Of a stretch of DNA of 64,000 bases, positions 10,846 through 22,537 are shown piece by piece. Under the pieces are notes generated by a model. It made no database searches. It saw only the letters and a program-made list of their open reading frames with translations, and had not been told where the DNA came from. Made by a program: the position numbers and the translations under genes. How positions within the stretch are numbered: position 1 is the first letter of the stretch; the number at the start of each line of letters is the position of its first letter. The stretch is from positions 2,976,001-3,040,000 of the forward strand of contig CM065323.1 in NCBI GenBank assembly GCA_033032175.1. The letters run 5' to 3'. Source of the DNA: Saturnia japonica. Taxonomy: Eukaryota > Arthropoda > Insecta > Lepidoptera > Saturniidae.

Positions 10846-11515
10846 GGTTGAAATCTATAGAGCGTACTCAACCTTAGCTCAACCTTAGCTTAGCTAAAAC
10901 TTTGCTAAGTATTTACTCAGCGCAGTCTTAGCTTTCGAATTTATGGTTGAGTTACGTTAAGCTTATGCTTAGCTCTAACTGAGGAAGTCTCTGGTAACTG
11001 TCTGTTAACGTTTCGATACCGCATCTGGACTGTTTAATTTCTTTAACTCAAACAAATATATGAATCACGAATTATGTATAGAAAATTAAAAAGCTATTTA
11101 AATTACAATTTAAATTGTCTAATTGTATAATATTCAACTTGCTTTAAAGTAAAAATGACAGTTTATTCTTACATAAAATAAAAAGATTAAAGTTTCAAAC
11201 CAATAACGAGAAACAACTGAAAACAAAAGGAATAACAAATCGTGTACGTATTAAAAACAGTCATTTCTATGAAGTAGCCAATAAGAATACATATAATTTA
11301 AAGTGTATAAAATCACTGATAAGTAACTATTATGTTATTCTATTTTTTTAGTCGTATAATACCCAAGTTTTCCGTAAGTCGTCGAATTCGATGACTTGAA
11401 CTTTACTGAGGCAAAGCTGAGCTAATGCTAAGCTTGCGACTATAAATATGAATTTCGGAACTTAAGGCTGAGTTAAGACTGAGCTAAGACTGAGTACGCT
11501 CTATAGATTTCAACC
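10846..11515. mobile_element. 670-bp non-autonomous DNA transposon with long TIRs
   Basis: Both ends carry the same 25 bases in inverted orientation (GGTTGAAATCTATAGAGCGT then ACTCA), flanked by TA on each side (10844-10845 and 11516-11517). Inside each end are repeats of the CTTAGCTC / CTGAGCTAAG type, the subterminal repeats many DNA transposons use for transposase binding. The AT-rich core has no open frame. Superfamily cannot be fixed: a TA duplication fits Tc1/mariner-like elements but TTA would fit Harbinger. Confidence 0.8.
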
Positions 11516-11848
11516 TAGTGTACTCGATTTAGTGTAACAACCGCCATTGTAGCACGCCTAAACGAGTCGTGTTCCGCGTTTAGTCGAAGTATATCCAGTA
11601 ATTAAGTGCGGTGGTAGAGATGATCTGTACTCGACTGAGTTGCGACCACCATACACATGATAATAAACTCGTCACAGTGACTGTTAACGTTATTCACGTT
11701 TTGGTTTCAGCCAGTGCACATTCAAATACCGAGATGTTTTCAGCACGATATGACAGCGATGAATTGTTGATCTCTCGACGATCGCCATTGTTTCTGGATT
11801 TTACTGTGCTTACCATCAGAAACAGGTCAGTTACTTTGCCGTGCTACA

Positions 11849-12526
11849 AAAAGCTGAAGCTGAAGAGTTTGTTTGTTTGTCTGGTTGAACGCGCTAACCT
11901 CAGGAACTACTAGTTCGAATGACAGAAATATTTTAGTGTTGGATAGCCCATTTATCGAAGAAAGCTATAGGCTATATAACATCACGCTACGACCAACAGG
12001 AGCGGAGCAGCAATGAAAAATGTTGGGAAAACGGGCAAATTTTATTTATTTTGAGAACTTCCATTGCGTTCGCTGCGTAAATGATTAAAGTTACGCAAAA
12101 AGCGTGTGATGGAATTATTTCTCCTAAAAAGCTGTAAAAAAAAGGTCGCGATAGCATATGGCTATATTTTAAGGTTTACTCAATATAACCTTTTTTATGG
12201 TAATAAAATTTGTTGTAAAATAATGAATTATTTGCGAAAGTGTTTTTATATACATGGTATTAATTCTTATCGAAATAAATACGTTATTCATCACAAGTAT
12301 TTAATTTTGAACAAAATTTGCCCTTTACAGTAATTGCTTTAAATGATTATATTAGGAGATATCACAGTTTTAAAATAACTCGGCAGCAAAATAATGATCA
12401 AGTACTGCGAGCGAATTTTTATTATGCAGAATAATGTGAGAGGCGGGCGGTACCTAATAATACACTGCCTACAACCCTCTCTCTCTCTCTTAAATGATTC
12501 AGACGAAGTTGCGCGGATCAGCTAGT
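11849..12526 (+). mobile_element. Non-autonomous Helitron, copy 1
   Basis: Begins (5' truncated) in AAGCTGAAGAGTTTGTTTGT, continues CAGGAACTACT, GTTGGATAGCCCATTTATC, and ends in GCGCGGATCAGCTAGT with the CTAGT terminus at 12522-12526. A (CT)n run lies at 12476-12490. A colinear copy with intact 5' end is at 25496-26110. Encodes no Rep/helicase. Confidence 0.75.
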
Positions 12527-12849
12527 ATAAAATAATCAGTGTTCTCATTTAAAAAAATTCTAGTTGTGCCAAATGCACGATATAAATGCGCATCAAATGG
12601 AATGATCGTACGTCTCAAAACCTTCGCACAACTTTAATTGTTTTCTTTATTTTACTTTTATTCTTAGATATTAATTAATAATTAAATATATAATTTAAAT
12701 AGTAAAAATTCACTAATGGCTAAATGATCTACTATAAATTTAGTTTATATTATTGATATTCAAGCTGTGAATTTAATTAAATAAGTAATATAAAAACCAC
12801 AGCGTGTTGGTGACTAAGAAAACATTTTCTTAAATCTCGAAAACTTCCT

Positions 12850-12990
12850 CGTCCTGTTTACAAACCACAAACCATTACTTTCGGCAATCTCTCTGACAGA
12901 CCAGCGGGCAAAGGGTACGTTTTCGTTTTGTTAAAAAAATCACTAACTTTTATATAAAAAGTTTGATTGGAACTCACTTCGACTGGCATG
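12850..12990 (-). repeat. Dispersed repeat family C, copy 1
   Basis: The reverse complement of 17655-17790: ACGTTTTCGTTTTGTTAAAA, CTTTTATATAAAA and CAAACCACAAACCATTA are all present in matching order. Confidence 0.7.
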
Positions 12991-13494
12991 TCACTGTACA
13001 AAGTTCCTGGCGGCAAAATGGAAATTCTACAGACGTAGTTAAAACAAATAGTGGAAGCCGGGTGAAGGTTTGAACCTCAGTGCGCTGTTCTATTTCCCCA
13101 GTAGATCAATAACGCCAATGGCATTAATTCATTAAATATTTAAAAGAATTAGTTGTTCGTGTTTGATCGCTTTTTTTTATCAATTTATTGTTTCGATAAA
13201 TGTTAATATTGCTGAAACAACTTTGTTTTCGGTAAGACAAATTTTAGACAAAATTAATCTACATCAGCAGGTAAAGTCCTATAAGTAGGCGTTACCAAAT
13301 ATTAAAAAAAATCAGTATTATATTTAACAGTCCCCGATTAAATAATGTCGAGGACCCTAAGCTACGCACGTCCAGCCCCTTTAAGCTTTCCTTTTCATAT
13401 ATTTTTTTCTACCATAACAAAATATTAACCATATTTAAAATGTTAAAGAAATAAAAAGAAATATTATATATATGTATGCGTATTTTTAACCAAC
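12991..13494. other. Intergenic DNA, no gene seen
   Basis: No protein-like frame or repeat boundary. Confidence 0.5.
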
Positions 13495-13710
13495 TAAAAA
13501 AAAAGAGGTTTTTCAATTTGAATGTATTTTTTATGGATTTTCGGCCATAACTTCTTTGTTTATGAACCGATTTAGATGATCGCTTTTTTGTTCGAAAGGA
13601 GATACCTCAAATATGGTTTCAATATAAATTCATTGACATTGGATCTTCAACTTCGAAGATACACTAGGGGGAAATCTTCAAAATCGTTGAAGTTTGTTTT
13701 CTTTTTTATT
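13495..13710 (+). repeat. Dispersed repeat family B, copy 2
   Basis: Less decayed partner of 5265-5480, carrying CGGCCATAACTTCTTTGTTT, ATGAACCGATTTAGATGATC and CTTCGAAGATACACTAGG. Confidence 0.65.
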
Positions 13711-14400
13711 AGAAACCGTTTTGTTTATTAAATCGTTTTGTCATTCACTATGATGGAATGCGATTTGAAATATGACGATTTAATAACTTACAAATCTTCA
13801 AATGAAATTTTCACTCGAGGTTTCTTCAAGTTTTCATATGCATTTAGTTAAAAGCTGTTATTTTGACATTACAATTTTATAATTGTATAGATTATTCACT
13901 GACTGATCCCGGAATGCGACACGCGTAATTATAGAACTAAACGTGTAACTATTGTGTGTATTTTACTTAGTGTATACCCTATCATAACCCTGAATTTTAA
14001 TAATAATTATGAATAGATACTAAAAAAACTGTACTCACCTTTAAATAACGCTCCCAAAATTCATTTTAATCACTCCATATAAAAGTAAAACTTGTGTTTA
14101 CATAATATTTTTTTTATTTTATAAAAATAAAACGACAAAGTGTATACGTCCGGTCAGTGCGCACTCGACAATGTGTTTACGGCGGACGGCGTTTACGTTA
14201 AATAAATATTAAATTACCTCATACTGTCCTTAATATCAAACCATTGAGCCGTATAGAACCGAAATCCTTTTAAGGGTTCTTTTTAATAAAGTATGACGTC
14301 AAATCATATTTGTACGGGTATTTTGAGTATAATTTTTTTAATGTTATTGCGTTAAAAGATAACATTTAACACCAATTTTTGGCGGGTACTAGTTTTTTTT
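13711..14400. other. AT-rich intergenic DNA
   Basis: A partial copy of repeat family F lies at 13830-13890 (GCATTTAGTTAAAAGCTGTT). Otherwise no supported feature. Confidence 0.45.
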
Positions 14401-14680
14401 TTATCGGGTTTGGCATTGTGGCCACACAATCTCATCTGATCTTAAGTGACGATGTGGACCAAGATGGTAGCACGCTAAACCTAGTGGAATACCGGCTCTC
14501 AAGTGCAGCTGCCGGAACACACCTAATTTCAACTTGAGGGTGGTAGTTAGCCAGGCGGGCATTAGGTAAAGCCCTACCCTCATACTGTGGTTTCATCAAG
14601 ATCATCGCCGAAAGCGAAGGCTCATTGCAAGGATTACAACTGACGTGGATAGACGCGGTGTCTTTACAAGGTTTTGTCAA
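14401..14680 (+). repeat. Dispersed SINE-like repeat family G, copy 1
   Basis: Contains TGATCTTAAGTGACGATGTG, GATGGTAGCACGCTAAACCT, GGCTCTCAAGTGCAGCT and GGCGGGCATTAGGTAAAGCC. The same order occurs at 58432-58670, with partial copies at 15540-15665, 17800-17900 and, inverted, at 57540-57620. I recognise it as a common lepidopteran interspersed repeat; class uncertain. Confidence 0.7.
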
Positions 14681-16025
14681 AATCAGCACAATGTTAATAC
14701 TAGAAAAAGAAATAAATTAGTCGTACCGTGTTTTAGACTTAGTAAGACTAATAAAATGTGTTAGGTACTTTAATAAGATTCCGAAGCACATTACTGATTT
14801 GCCGGACAACCAGTTCAAGGACCATGTCAAGCGGGTTTCACTGTCAAAAGGTTATTATAAAGTGGATCATTATGTGTGTGATAGTGATGTCTAGAAGTTT
14901 ATTCCCTCTCTGTGCATCAACTAAATTATTAATTTGACTATGACATTTCCTAATCACGTGCTTCGTCATCATAGCTTCAAACTAACCTTTTACCGTTTTC
15001 CCCAGGACCAAGGGCTTAGCTAGAGGGGTAAAGGGTGGGTACTGATCACACACTAAAACTCATTGGTAACCCTAGAAATATCGACAGTTTGAAGGAATTT
15101 TTATTCCTTTCACCTTGAGAAAGAAAAATCAAGAGTATGCTTGCCATCAGGGACCAAAAATTCAATGTGCCGAGCTATTATTTAAAAAATTAGATTACCG
15201 GAAAAAGATAAAAAATATAGTGGCTGATCAACAGACTGGCTGTCCCCTTCTCAGGAGAATTCGATAGCTACGCCATTGCCCAAGACTGTATTTATTACAT
15301 CCCAAGCAATGGAAAAAAATATCGTATAAACAACAAAGTACCTGTAACATTCTATGGTATTGCTCTTTATTTTTATGTGTAAATACCATCCCATTAACAC
15401 GGACAGTGCGTACGAATAAAAGCGACGACACGGTTAGTGCGCGCAACTAAACAATCAATTGGACAGAACGTGCGGCGAGTTTTTGAAGAGTATTTTTTTT
15501 TTTTGTTAACAGAATATATAATATAGGTGTTTAGCGACATATTTTCAACTTGAGAGTGGTAGCTAGCTGGGCGAATATTACAAAAAGCCCTACCATCATG
15601 CCCTCATCATCACGATATTTTCCTTCAACGAAATGCTCATGCTTATTGCTGGGATATAGATATTAACCTATTGTTCGCAAATTCGTTTCACGTAGACTTA
15701 TATAGTTTGACGGTGAAAGTAAAATCGTGAGGAAACTTGAACGTATGGGAAATGTTTCCGAAGTATGACCGTTTAACGGAGAAAAAAGAACTGTAATTTT
15801 AAATTCGCCAATATCTAATGTACCTACCTACCTACGTAGAGGAGTACAGCAAGTAAGAGAGACGAAAAGTGAAAGCAAATGAAATTACTATAATGGAAAT
15901 GAAAATCTAAATGTGACAGAAGAAAGTTCAAAAATAAATTAAAGAATATAAAACACACATACATATCATACTGCACAAACCATAAACTAAACAAAACGTA
16001 CAAACAATACCAGACAAAATGGGAA
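14681..16025. other. Intergenic DNA with a partial family-G repeat
   Basis: 15540-15665 (CAACTTGAGAGTGGTAGCTA...AAAGCCCTACC) is a partial family-G copy. A 72-codon minus-strand frame at 15228-15446 has no recognisable content. Nothing else supported. Confidence 0.45.
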
Positions 16026-16029
16026 GATA

Positions 16030-16510
16030 AACAGGAATACCACTACCACTTCTGGATTATGCAGACGTTGCTTACTTGGACCTCTCAGAAGATCTCTTAA
16101 ACAAATTTGATCGTCTACTCAATAACTGTATCCGTTTCATCTTCCGTCTTCGGAAGTTTGATCATGTTTCTGAATACCGAGCCAGGTTGAAATGGCTACC
16201 TATTCGGCAACGTAGGAATATAAGAATACTTTATCTTCTTTTCTCCGTACTTAATAATCCCAAATCCCCTAAATATTTAAAAACACTATTTCAATCTCTC
16301 GCGGATACGCATAATAGACAGCTAAGGTCTTCTGATTCTTTAATTCTCAGTATACCAAGTCATCATACTAATTTCCGCGACCAATCCTTCGCCGTTACAG
16401 CAGCACGACTGTGGAATTCGCTTCCTATCAATATCCAACTGGCCAACTCTCGAAATTCCTTCAAGTATTCGCTACGTAGCTTTTACTTGGAGCAATTGAA
16501 TATTGGCTAG
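16030..16510 (+). pseudogene. Jockey/CR1-type reverse transcriptase, C-terminal fragment
   Basis: An open frame of about 160 codons reads PLLDYADVAY, LNNCIRFIFRLRKFDHVSEY, RLKWLPIRQRRNIRIL and AARLWNSLP, the conserved region after the RT domain in CR1/Jockey-type elements. The catalytic RT and endonuclease regions are absent. The 3' region ends near 16660 in an ATAATAATAA-type simple tail. 5'-truncated insertion; frame still open, so relatively young. Confidence 0.85.
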
Positions 16511-16660
16511 GTTTTTTCTCTTTTTATTTTACTTAAAATTATGCACACCTTGCATATACCTTTCTCTTGCTCCCTTGGAAGACTGGTAGATAATGCTTTT
16601 TAGCATTAAATCCTCCATTTGTACTTTTTTTTTGTGCTATAAAGAATATAATAATAATAA

Positions 16661-17339
16661 AAGATTTAATTAGTAAATGCAATGAGCTGTAGAATAAGGT
16701 TGAAGCAGGAATAAACTGTAAAGTAGATTATTAAAATGTCAATAATGTTCTAGTTGTAAAAATAGATTTAAAACTTAGCAATAGTATAAGTTATAAAATA
16801 AACAAACATGGCGAATAGAAATACGTGTTTCAAATTAATAGGTGAGAGGGAAGAAAAAACTTAACGTAGTTCAAAAATCGTCTATCGCAAAGTTGTCGCT
16901 TAAGCTTCATTCTTAAGTACCTTAATAGAAAAAAAGCAAATATTAAAAGTAGCCGTTATCCATTTGTAACAAACGTGGGTGGAACCGTTGGCAGCTTTCA
17001 AATATATTGTTTCTGGCCTGTCAAACATTAATCGACCTAAACACGCGATGCGGTATTGATAAACAAAACAATTTGAAAGTCAATTCAATTAACCGCGGAT
17101 TGCTTCTGCGGTGATGCCTCTATATTTTATTTAAAGAAAACAAATGACTAATCAATTTTTATTTGAACTCGGGACATAAAAAATGCTTTGCTATGTCAAG
17201 CTCTTTAGAAGTCGGTTTTAATTTATACTATAAAGTCTCAAGATTATATTTTTATTCTTTATATCTCACCTGATGTTAGGCAGGTACGTCACGATGTGGA
17301 TGAAGCCATCTTGACTTGCCCGTGGAAGTTTTACAAGTT
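16661..17339. other. Intergenic DNA, no gene seen
   Basis: AT-rich; 17260-17335 has a short family-G-like block (CTCACCTGATGTTAGGCAGG). No coding signal. Confidence 0.45.
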
Positions 17340-17600
17340 TACTTAAGATTCGATTTTCATATAAGGCCCACGGTATGTAAATTTTATGAGGAGTGAAATT
17401 TATAAAAGCGTTAACAAAATGCGTTCCGTTTTTCTGCGCAACGTACCTTGCGCACCTTCCACTTTAAAATCATGTACCTTTGTGTATACAAACTACATCT
17501 TGCTTTTAGATAAATCATCACCACTCAATCAATCACCCTATTGCATAATACATATATTTAACGACAATCGAACTTTTGGAATACAAACTTTTTTTTCGAT
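17340..17600 (+). repeat. Dispersed repeat family D, copy 1
   Basis: Matches 47410-47640 on the same strand: GGAGTGAAATTTA, AAAGCGTTAACAAAA, GTACCTTGCGCA, then GTGTATAC and CAATCACC...CTATTGCATA. Confidence 0.65.
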
Positions 17601-17654
17601 CAGACTATACTGTTGCCAGGAGCCTCAGACGGCTGTTACAGCTTCACTGGCTCC

Positions 17655-17900
17655 AGCTTGAAGTGAGTCAGTCAAAGCTTTTATATAAAAATTAGTGTAT
17701 TTTTTTAACAAAACGAAAACGTACAATTTGCTCGTAGGGCTATCAGAGTGATTACCGAAAATAATGGTTTGTGGTTTGTTACCATTAACCCACTAAGCTT
17801 AATGGGGAATTGGCTCCCAAGTTAAGTTACAGGTAGTCACACACATTTTTATCTTGAGGGTGGAAGTTAAGCAGACGGGATTTAGAAAATGCCCTACCAC
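17655..17900 (+). repeat. Dispersed repeat family C, copy 2, followed by partial family G
   Basis: 17655-17790 is the inverted partner of 12850-12990. 17800-17900 (TTGGCTCCCAAGTTAAG... TCTTGAGGGTGGAAGTTA) is a degraded family-G body. Confidence 0.6.
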
Positions 17901-18193
17901 AAAAAGGGGAGTTAGGGCACAGAGAAATTTCTTTGGAGGTTTTTTTCTGGTTGGGTCAGTCCGACTGATGGAATACCTCTACCCTACAGAAGATTGTGTT
18001 GTGTTCCTGTGGTGAGTAGGGTTTCCAGAGGCAATTGAGTAGCGGAGTTCAAGGCCGACAAGGCGCTAATGATACCTATAGTGTTACAAGCGTCCATAGG
18101 CTGTGGTGGCCGCTGACCATTAGGCGAACCACATGCTTTTTTGCCATCTTAGTTCTATAAAAGAAAAAACAATTATAACGCTCATATATATTT

Positions 18194-18510
18194 ACTAGCT
18201 GTGCCCCTGGTATTACCCGTGTTAATGTTATCCGACACACACCGCGCCGACGACGCACCCGTGATGTCTATCATAATTCTTCTTCCTGCAAGTACAAATT
18301 ATTTTAATTTTTCATTATCTCCTAAACTATATGTTCAAATAACATAATCTAAAAAGCAAAATTGAACTTCATAAAATTGTCTTTATGATGAAGGAACTTT
18401 TGTTCCCAAGTATTAATATGCCGTGTCTAAAAATAATGCTTATAAATCACTTTTTAATTTTAAACAAATCTTTGTCACAAAATACCTTATTGGGACTTAT
18501 GTATAAGAGA
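18194..18510 (-). mobile_element. Helitron-like non-autonomous element, family H copy 1
   Basis: The left end reads ACTAGCTGTGCCCCTGGTAT, i.e. CTAGT on the minus strand after a GGGGCACAG stem, a typical Helitron 3' end. The body (AATTTTTCATTATCTCCTAA, CTTCATAAAATTGTCTTTAT) is shared with 44385-44690. The 5' end is not clear. Confidence 0.6.
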
Positions 18511-20166
18511 TAAGCATAAATACATTAGTAATTGACAATGTATTACTAAATATCAAATAAATTTCATGTTCGTATGGCACTTAAGCATCATAAAAAGATA
18601 ACTTAAATACATATTACAGTATTTTCTGTCTCCCGTGTCACACATAAGTGCAGTCTCTGGCCTCGGTAAGCCATTTAAACTGTCCTTTTGATGTGCTCGC
18701 CCTAGTTACAAGTTTTTGCATTTTTCATCGCGTCCCGTCTTTGTATACCATTTCTGTTATGTCAGTTTAATGTAGGTACGAAATTAACTTTTTATTTTTG
18801 TTACTGCTTACCTTGAAAGAAACGTAACTTATTTTATAGTTATGGTTAGATCATAAGTGGTCGATTCCTGCCAGTACAATATAAGTACTACTTAGTTCTA
18901 ATGTAGAAATATCTAGAAGTATCTTGATGAGACACAAAAAATAGAACATTGAAAGTTTTGCAGTGGGATTATGGCGGATTCAGTTCCGAGTAAAATAAAT
19001 TTGTTTTATTGAATACATTTCATTGATTTTATTGATTACAAACAGGGGAAGCATGTTTAATAAAAATTACAATCTAGAAATGATCCACTTTTGAGCAACA
19101 TTAGTCGAAGACACATTGGCGATTTGAACCTTAAAAAATGGATTTTCTCTGTACATTATTTTAATTACTAGAACATTCAAAAGTTTCCTCACGAACTCTT
19201 TTCTCTACCGCTAGGTGATAGCATTTACTATTGAGCTTTAACATGACCCTGAAAGACTACTCCAACAAACATTGTACGGGCAGATTGACCAAATAAGTTT
19301 CAAGCTGTGAATTTTGTTTAATTTTAATCTTGAATTACTCTTTAACAAACCTCAATAAAATTCAAAAATAAAAATAAATATTTTAATAAATTACCGTCTA
19401 ATTTCGGCCACTGAGCGGCTACTGTAATCACAAAGTAGCATTGCCAGCCGTCCCGATTTTTAGCCCAAAATGAAATGTCTCACATGGGACAGTCGAGAAT
19501 TACTCCATGGTGCATGCAGCCAGTGCAAAGGAAATTTTAAAAGAAATTATAGATTCGTCATTCGTTAGTAACACGAGTGAGTATTACTTATAGTATATTC
19601 CTTTAAAGACTAAATTGCCTTATGGTGTCAACCAGACTGTTATTGTTAGTAAAGTATTTTCATTAAAATTTATTTTCTATGACTAATTACTTATCTATCA
19701 TCACTGTATATTTAATTTGAAATTCAAATAAAAGAAAATATAGTAAAAATCTACCAATTATTTACGTTTTTTTTTATTATGTCCCGCTTTCGACGAAAGA
19801 TTTCCGATTTTTTACTCGTAAAGGTCTCCAAATCCCGCTTTGCCTGCAAAAAAAACCTGTCAACGCTGCCGCTGGTACAAAGTCAATTAGGATAAGAACT
19901 AATTCTAGGAAATTCAACGGAAAATATCTAGTTCAATAATAGAACAAACGGAATAAGTGTCGACAAGGCCGGCTTCATTGCCCCCACGATCCACCCTGAA
20001 CTTGACTCGTAGATTATAAACGTTTTAATCAAGTGCGATATAGGACAACGCGGATGTTTTATATTACATGTTTACTAACATCAAAGTCTGCGTTTATCTA
20101 AAATATTATGAATTTACATCAACGCAACAATATTTGCAAACATTATTAAGGTACCTATATAAAGTG
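18511..20166. other. Intergenic DNA, no gene seen
   Basis: 19440-19500 and 19780-19870 contain related GTCCCG-rich tracts in opposite orientation that may be ends of a decayed DNA element, but the match is weak. No coding sequence. Confidence 0.4.
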
Positions 20167-20437
20167 ACTAGCAGTGTCCCACAGTTTCACCCGTGTTAAT
20201 TTTATACGACAAACATCCCCAACACACCCGTGTAGGTAATTTTTTAAACTTTGTGTAAAACTATGGACATTTTTATGGGGAATAAATTAATTTTTCAAAT
20301 TATAATATGGTCTATGTTACTCGCTGATACTGTAGCTTTATATTGATGAAAGAATTTTTAAAATCGGTCCAGTAGTTTGGGAGTTTATCCATTCCAAAAA
20401 AAAATTAAATCTTTCCTCTTTATAATATTGGTATGGA
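20167..20437 (-). mobile_element. Complete non-autonomous Helitron
   Basis: On the minus strand it starts TCCATACCAATATTATAAAG, contains CCAAACTACTGGACCGATTT and ends ACACGGGTGAAACTGTGGGA then CACTGCTAGT, the expected TC...CTAGT ends of a 271-bp Helitron. The base before the start is A, as expected for insertion at AT. No coding capacity. Confidence 0.75.
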
Positions 20438-20504
20438 TTACTTACTAATGACTAGAATATTGAACAATGTAAGTAGAAAATTTAATAGTAAACTTATTTA
20501 ATGA

Positions 20505-20840
20505 GCCCAAATACGATAACTGCTGTAAGTCGGTGAGGAGTTAGGTATCCAACAGACTCGAAATGACGCTTCAGCATCAGGTCAAGGTTTTCCTAATATC
20601 ATTGAAGTAACAGAATACCAAATATCGACTCAACCAGACCTGTGGAAGATGCTCACATCTATTTATCAACTATGAAAGAGCTGATAATCTTGAAACAGCT
20701 GAACAAATTTTTTTGAATACCTAAGAACATTAACTCATATCTAACACTGATCGAGAGATCAAGTCACCTTTTAAACAAAAAACACTAGATCAAAATCGGT
20801 TCAGGCGTTTGAGCTACGATGTCACATAAATAAAATAAAT
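20505..20840 (+). repeat. Dispersed repeat family A, copy 2
   Basis: The longest copy: GTAAGTCGGTGAGGAGTTAG, CAGCATCAGGTCAAGG, AAAGAGCTGATAATCTTGAA and AAAATCGGTTCAGGCGTTTG. Related to 2270-2470 and 32500-32690. Confidence 0.65.
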
Positions 20841-20908
20841 AATATTTTTTTAATTCAAATATGTCAAATTTTTTTTATCTTATCAGCTGTGTTGTTGTTC
20901 CATAACAT

Positions 20909-21167
20909 AACATACCATCACGCCTGTATTCCCCGAAGGGTTAGGCAGAGGTGTACTAATGTACACCCACAGTTCGCCGAGTATGTTTTTAGGTCCCATG
21001 TAATAACGGCCGAGCCTATTGCCATTAATCGGGCACGAAACCAAACTCCGAGCTGCTACTGAGAATTTCATAGGAAAAACCCAATAATACTTTGCTTGAC
21101 CTGGGATTCGAACCCAGGACCTCGCTCATATCAGTCGCGCTTACGACCACTAGGCTAACGATGCAGT
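20909..21167 (-). repeat. tRNA-headed SINE, copy 3
   Basis: Full-length inverted copy: head CTAGTGGTCGTAAGCGCGAC and GGTTCGAATCCCAGGTC at the right, body to ACAGGCGTGATGGTATG at the left. Confidence 0.85.
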
Positions 21168-21478
21168 TCCCCTCATCCAACCCTATATAATTTCCTTTTT
21201 TTTTAATTTCTTGCAAATAGGAATGCTAATGTCAATATTAATTAAATCACTAATACCTATTTATTACCAATAAGTTCCAAGAATAATATAACCTGTGAAG
21301 CGTTCCATTGCTGGAACTAATACCGCTATCTCTTTCTACCGGCACAGCGTCGATCGACGCGAGTTCGAATCCCTGCAATGAGCCTGATCTTTCGGTGATA
21401 TCGTGATGAAACCATTGAATTAGTGGTAGGGCTTTTTCTAATTTTTCTAACTAGTTATTCTGCTGATATATCCCATAT

Positions 21479-21640
21479 GGTCCCATGTAATAGGGGGCGA
21501 GCCTATTGCCATTAATCGGGCACAAACCCAAACTCCGAACTGCTACTGAGAATTTCATTAAAAAAAACCAATAACACTTTGCTCGACCTGGGAATCGAAC
21601 CTAGGACCTCGGTCATAGCAGTCGCGCTTACGACCACTAA
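21479..21640 (-). repeat. tRNA-headed SINE, copy 4 (truncated both ends)
   Basis: Inverted copy lacking the distal body (starts at CCCATGTAATAGGGGGCGAG) and the first bases of the head (stops at CGACCACTAA). Close to copy 3 in the same orientation. Confidence 0.8.
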
Positions 21641-22530
21641 CAACTAATACTCTACTCTCACAACAACTTTATAACAAGGGAGCCTCTTGTTATAACTATT
21701 GTTGAAGATTACAAGAATTACAAAAATATTATATTCACTTACGTTGTCAAAATTGTGGATGTATGTACGCATTACCATTAAACGCAGGAAGCAGTGACCG
21801 CTAAAAATTACTTGGATTGTATATCTGTTTGCTACATGATACTACAAAAAAAAAAAACAAATATATTATAAAGAAATACAATCTAAACAATACTTTTGAT
21901 AATGCTTGAACAGTACCGACATAAAGAAGGCCCTTGGTTGTTTTCGTACGATATCTTAAAATAAATCAATTGTTTTACCCTTGACAATTAAGACGATAAA
22001 AACAAACGTTAATTGAAGACTATTTAGCGGGTTTTCACTGTAGTACAAATACAATACGAGTCATCGTTGTTAATGTGGATGAGGTATTGATTTTAATTAA
22101 CCAAAATTACCATTTATTTTTAATTCAGATAATTTTTCGTTCAGAAATTACGTTCAGTAAAACATTTTCAATTATTTCAGTAGATACTAATAGCAATAAT
22201 TAATCAGTTTATGAATTATTTTTTTATGTAAAATAAAAAATATTTAAGCTAGTTGCTGCTAGTCTTCTTTATGAAAAATCATTGCATACTGCAATTACCA
22301 AGTGATTGGTTATATGCCCTGTGATGATTTCATTATTCCAACAATATGGTGGCTCCCTTGCTACAACTTTCCAGTGAGTTTTTGTGGCATCTAAGAATTC
22401 GTTGTCTATATTATTTCCAAACCACTTCACTTAAACCACTTACATAAAATAATCAACCTTTTTTTCTCTTTACTAGGTTAGCCAACAGTTGTAAAATATT
22501 TTTATAGCTAAGTACCTACCATACAGTTCA
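21641..22530. other. AT-rich intergenic DNA, no gene seen
   Basis: No open frame or repeat structure recognised. Confidence 0.5.
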
Positions 22531-22537
22531 TGAAAAT

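Noticed and set aside
12476..12490. (CT)n runs here and at 26066-26087 as independent microsatellites of interest
   Set aside because: Both are the same internal position of one Helitron family.
19400..19880. Complete DNA transposon defined by GTCCCG-rich inverted tracts
   Set aside because: The two tracts pair only weakly and no target duplication was found.
20883..21216. Overlapping short minus-strand open frames as genes
   Set aside because: They lie entirely inside SINE copy 3 and translate its body; the same peptides recur at the other SINE copies.
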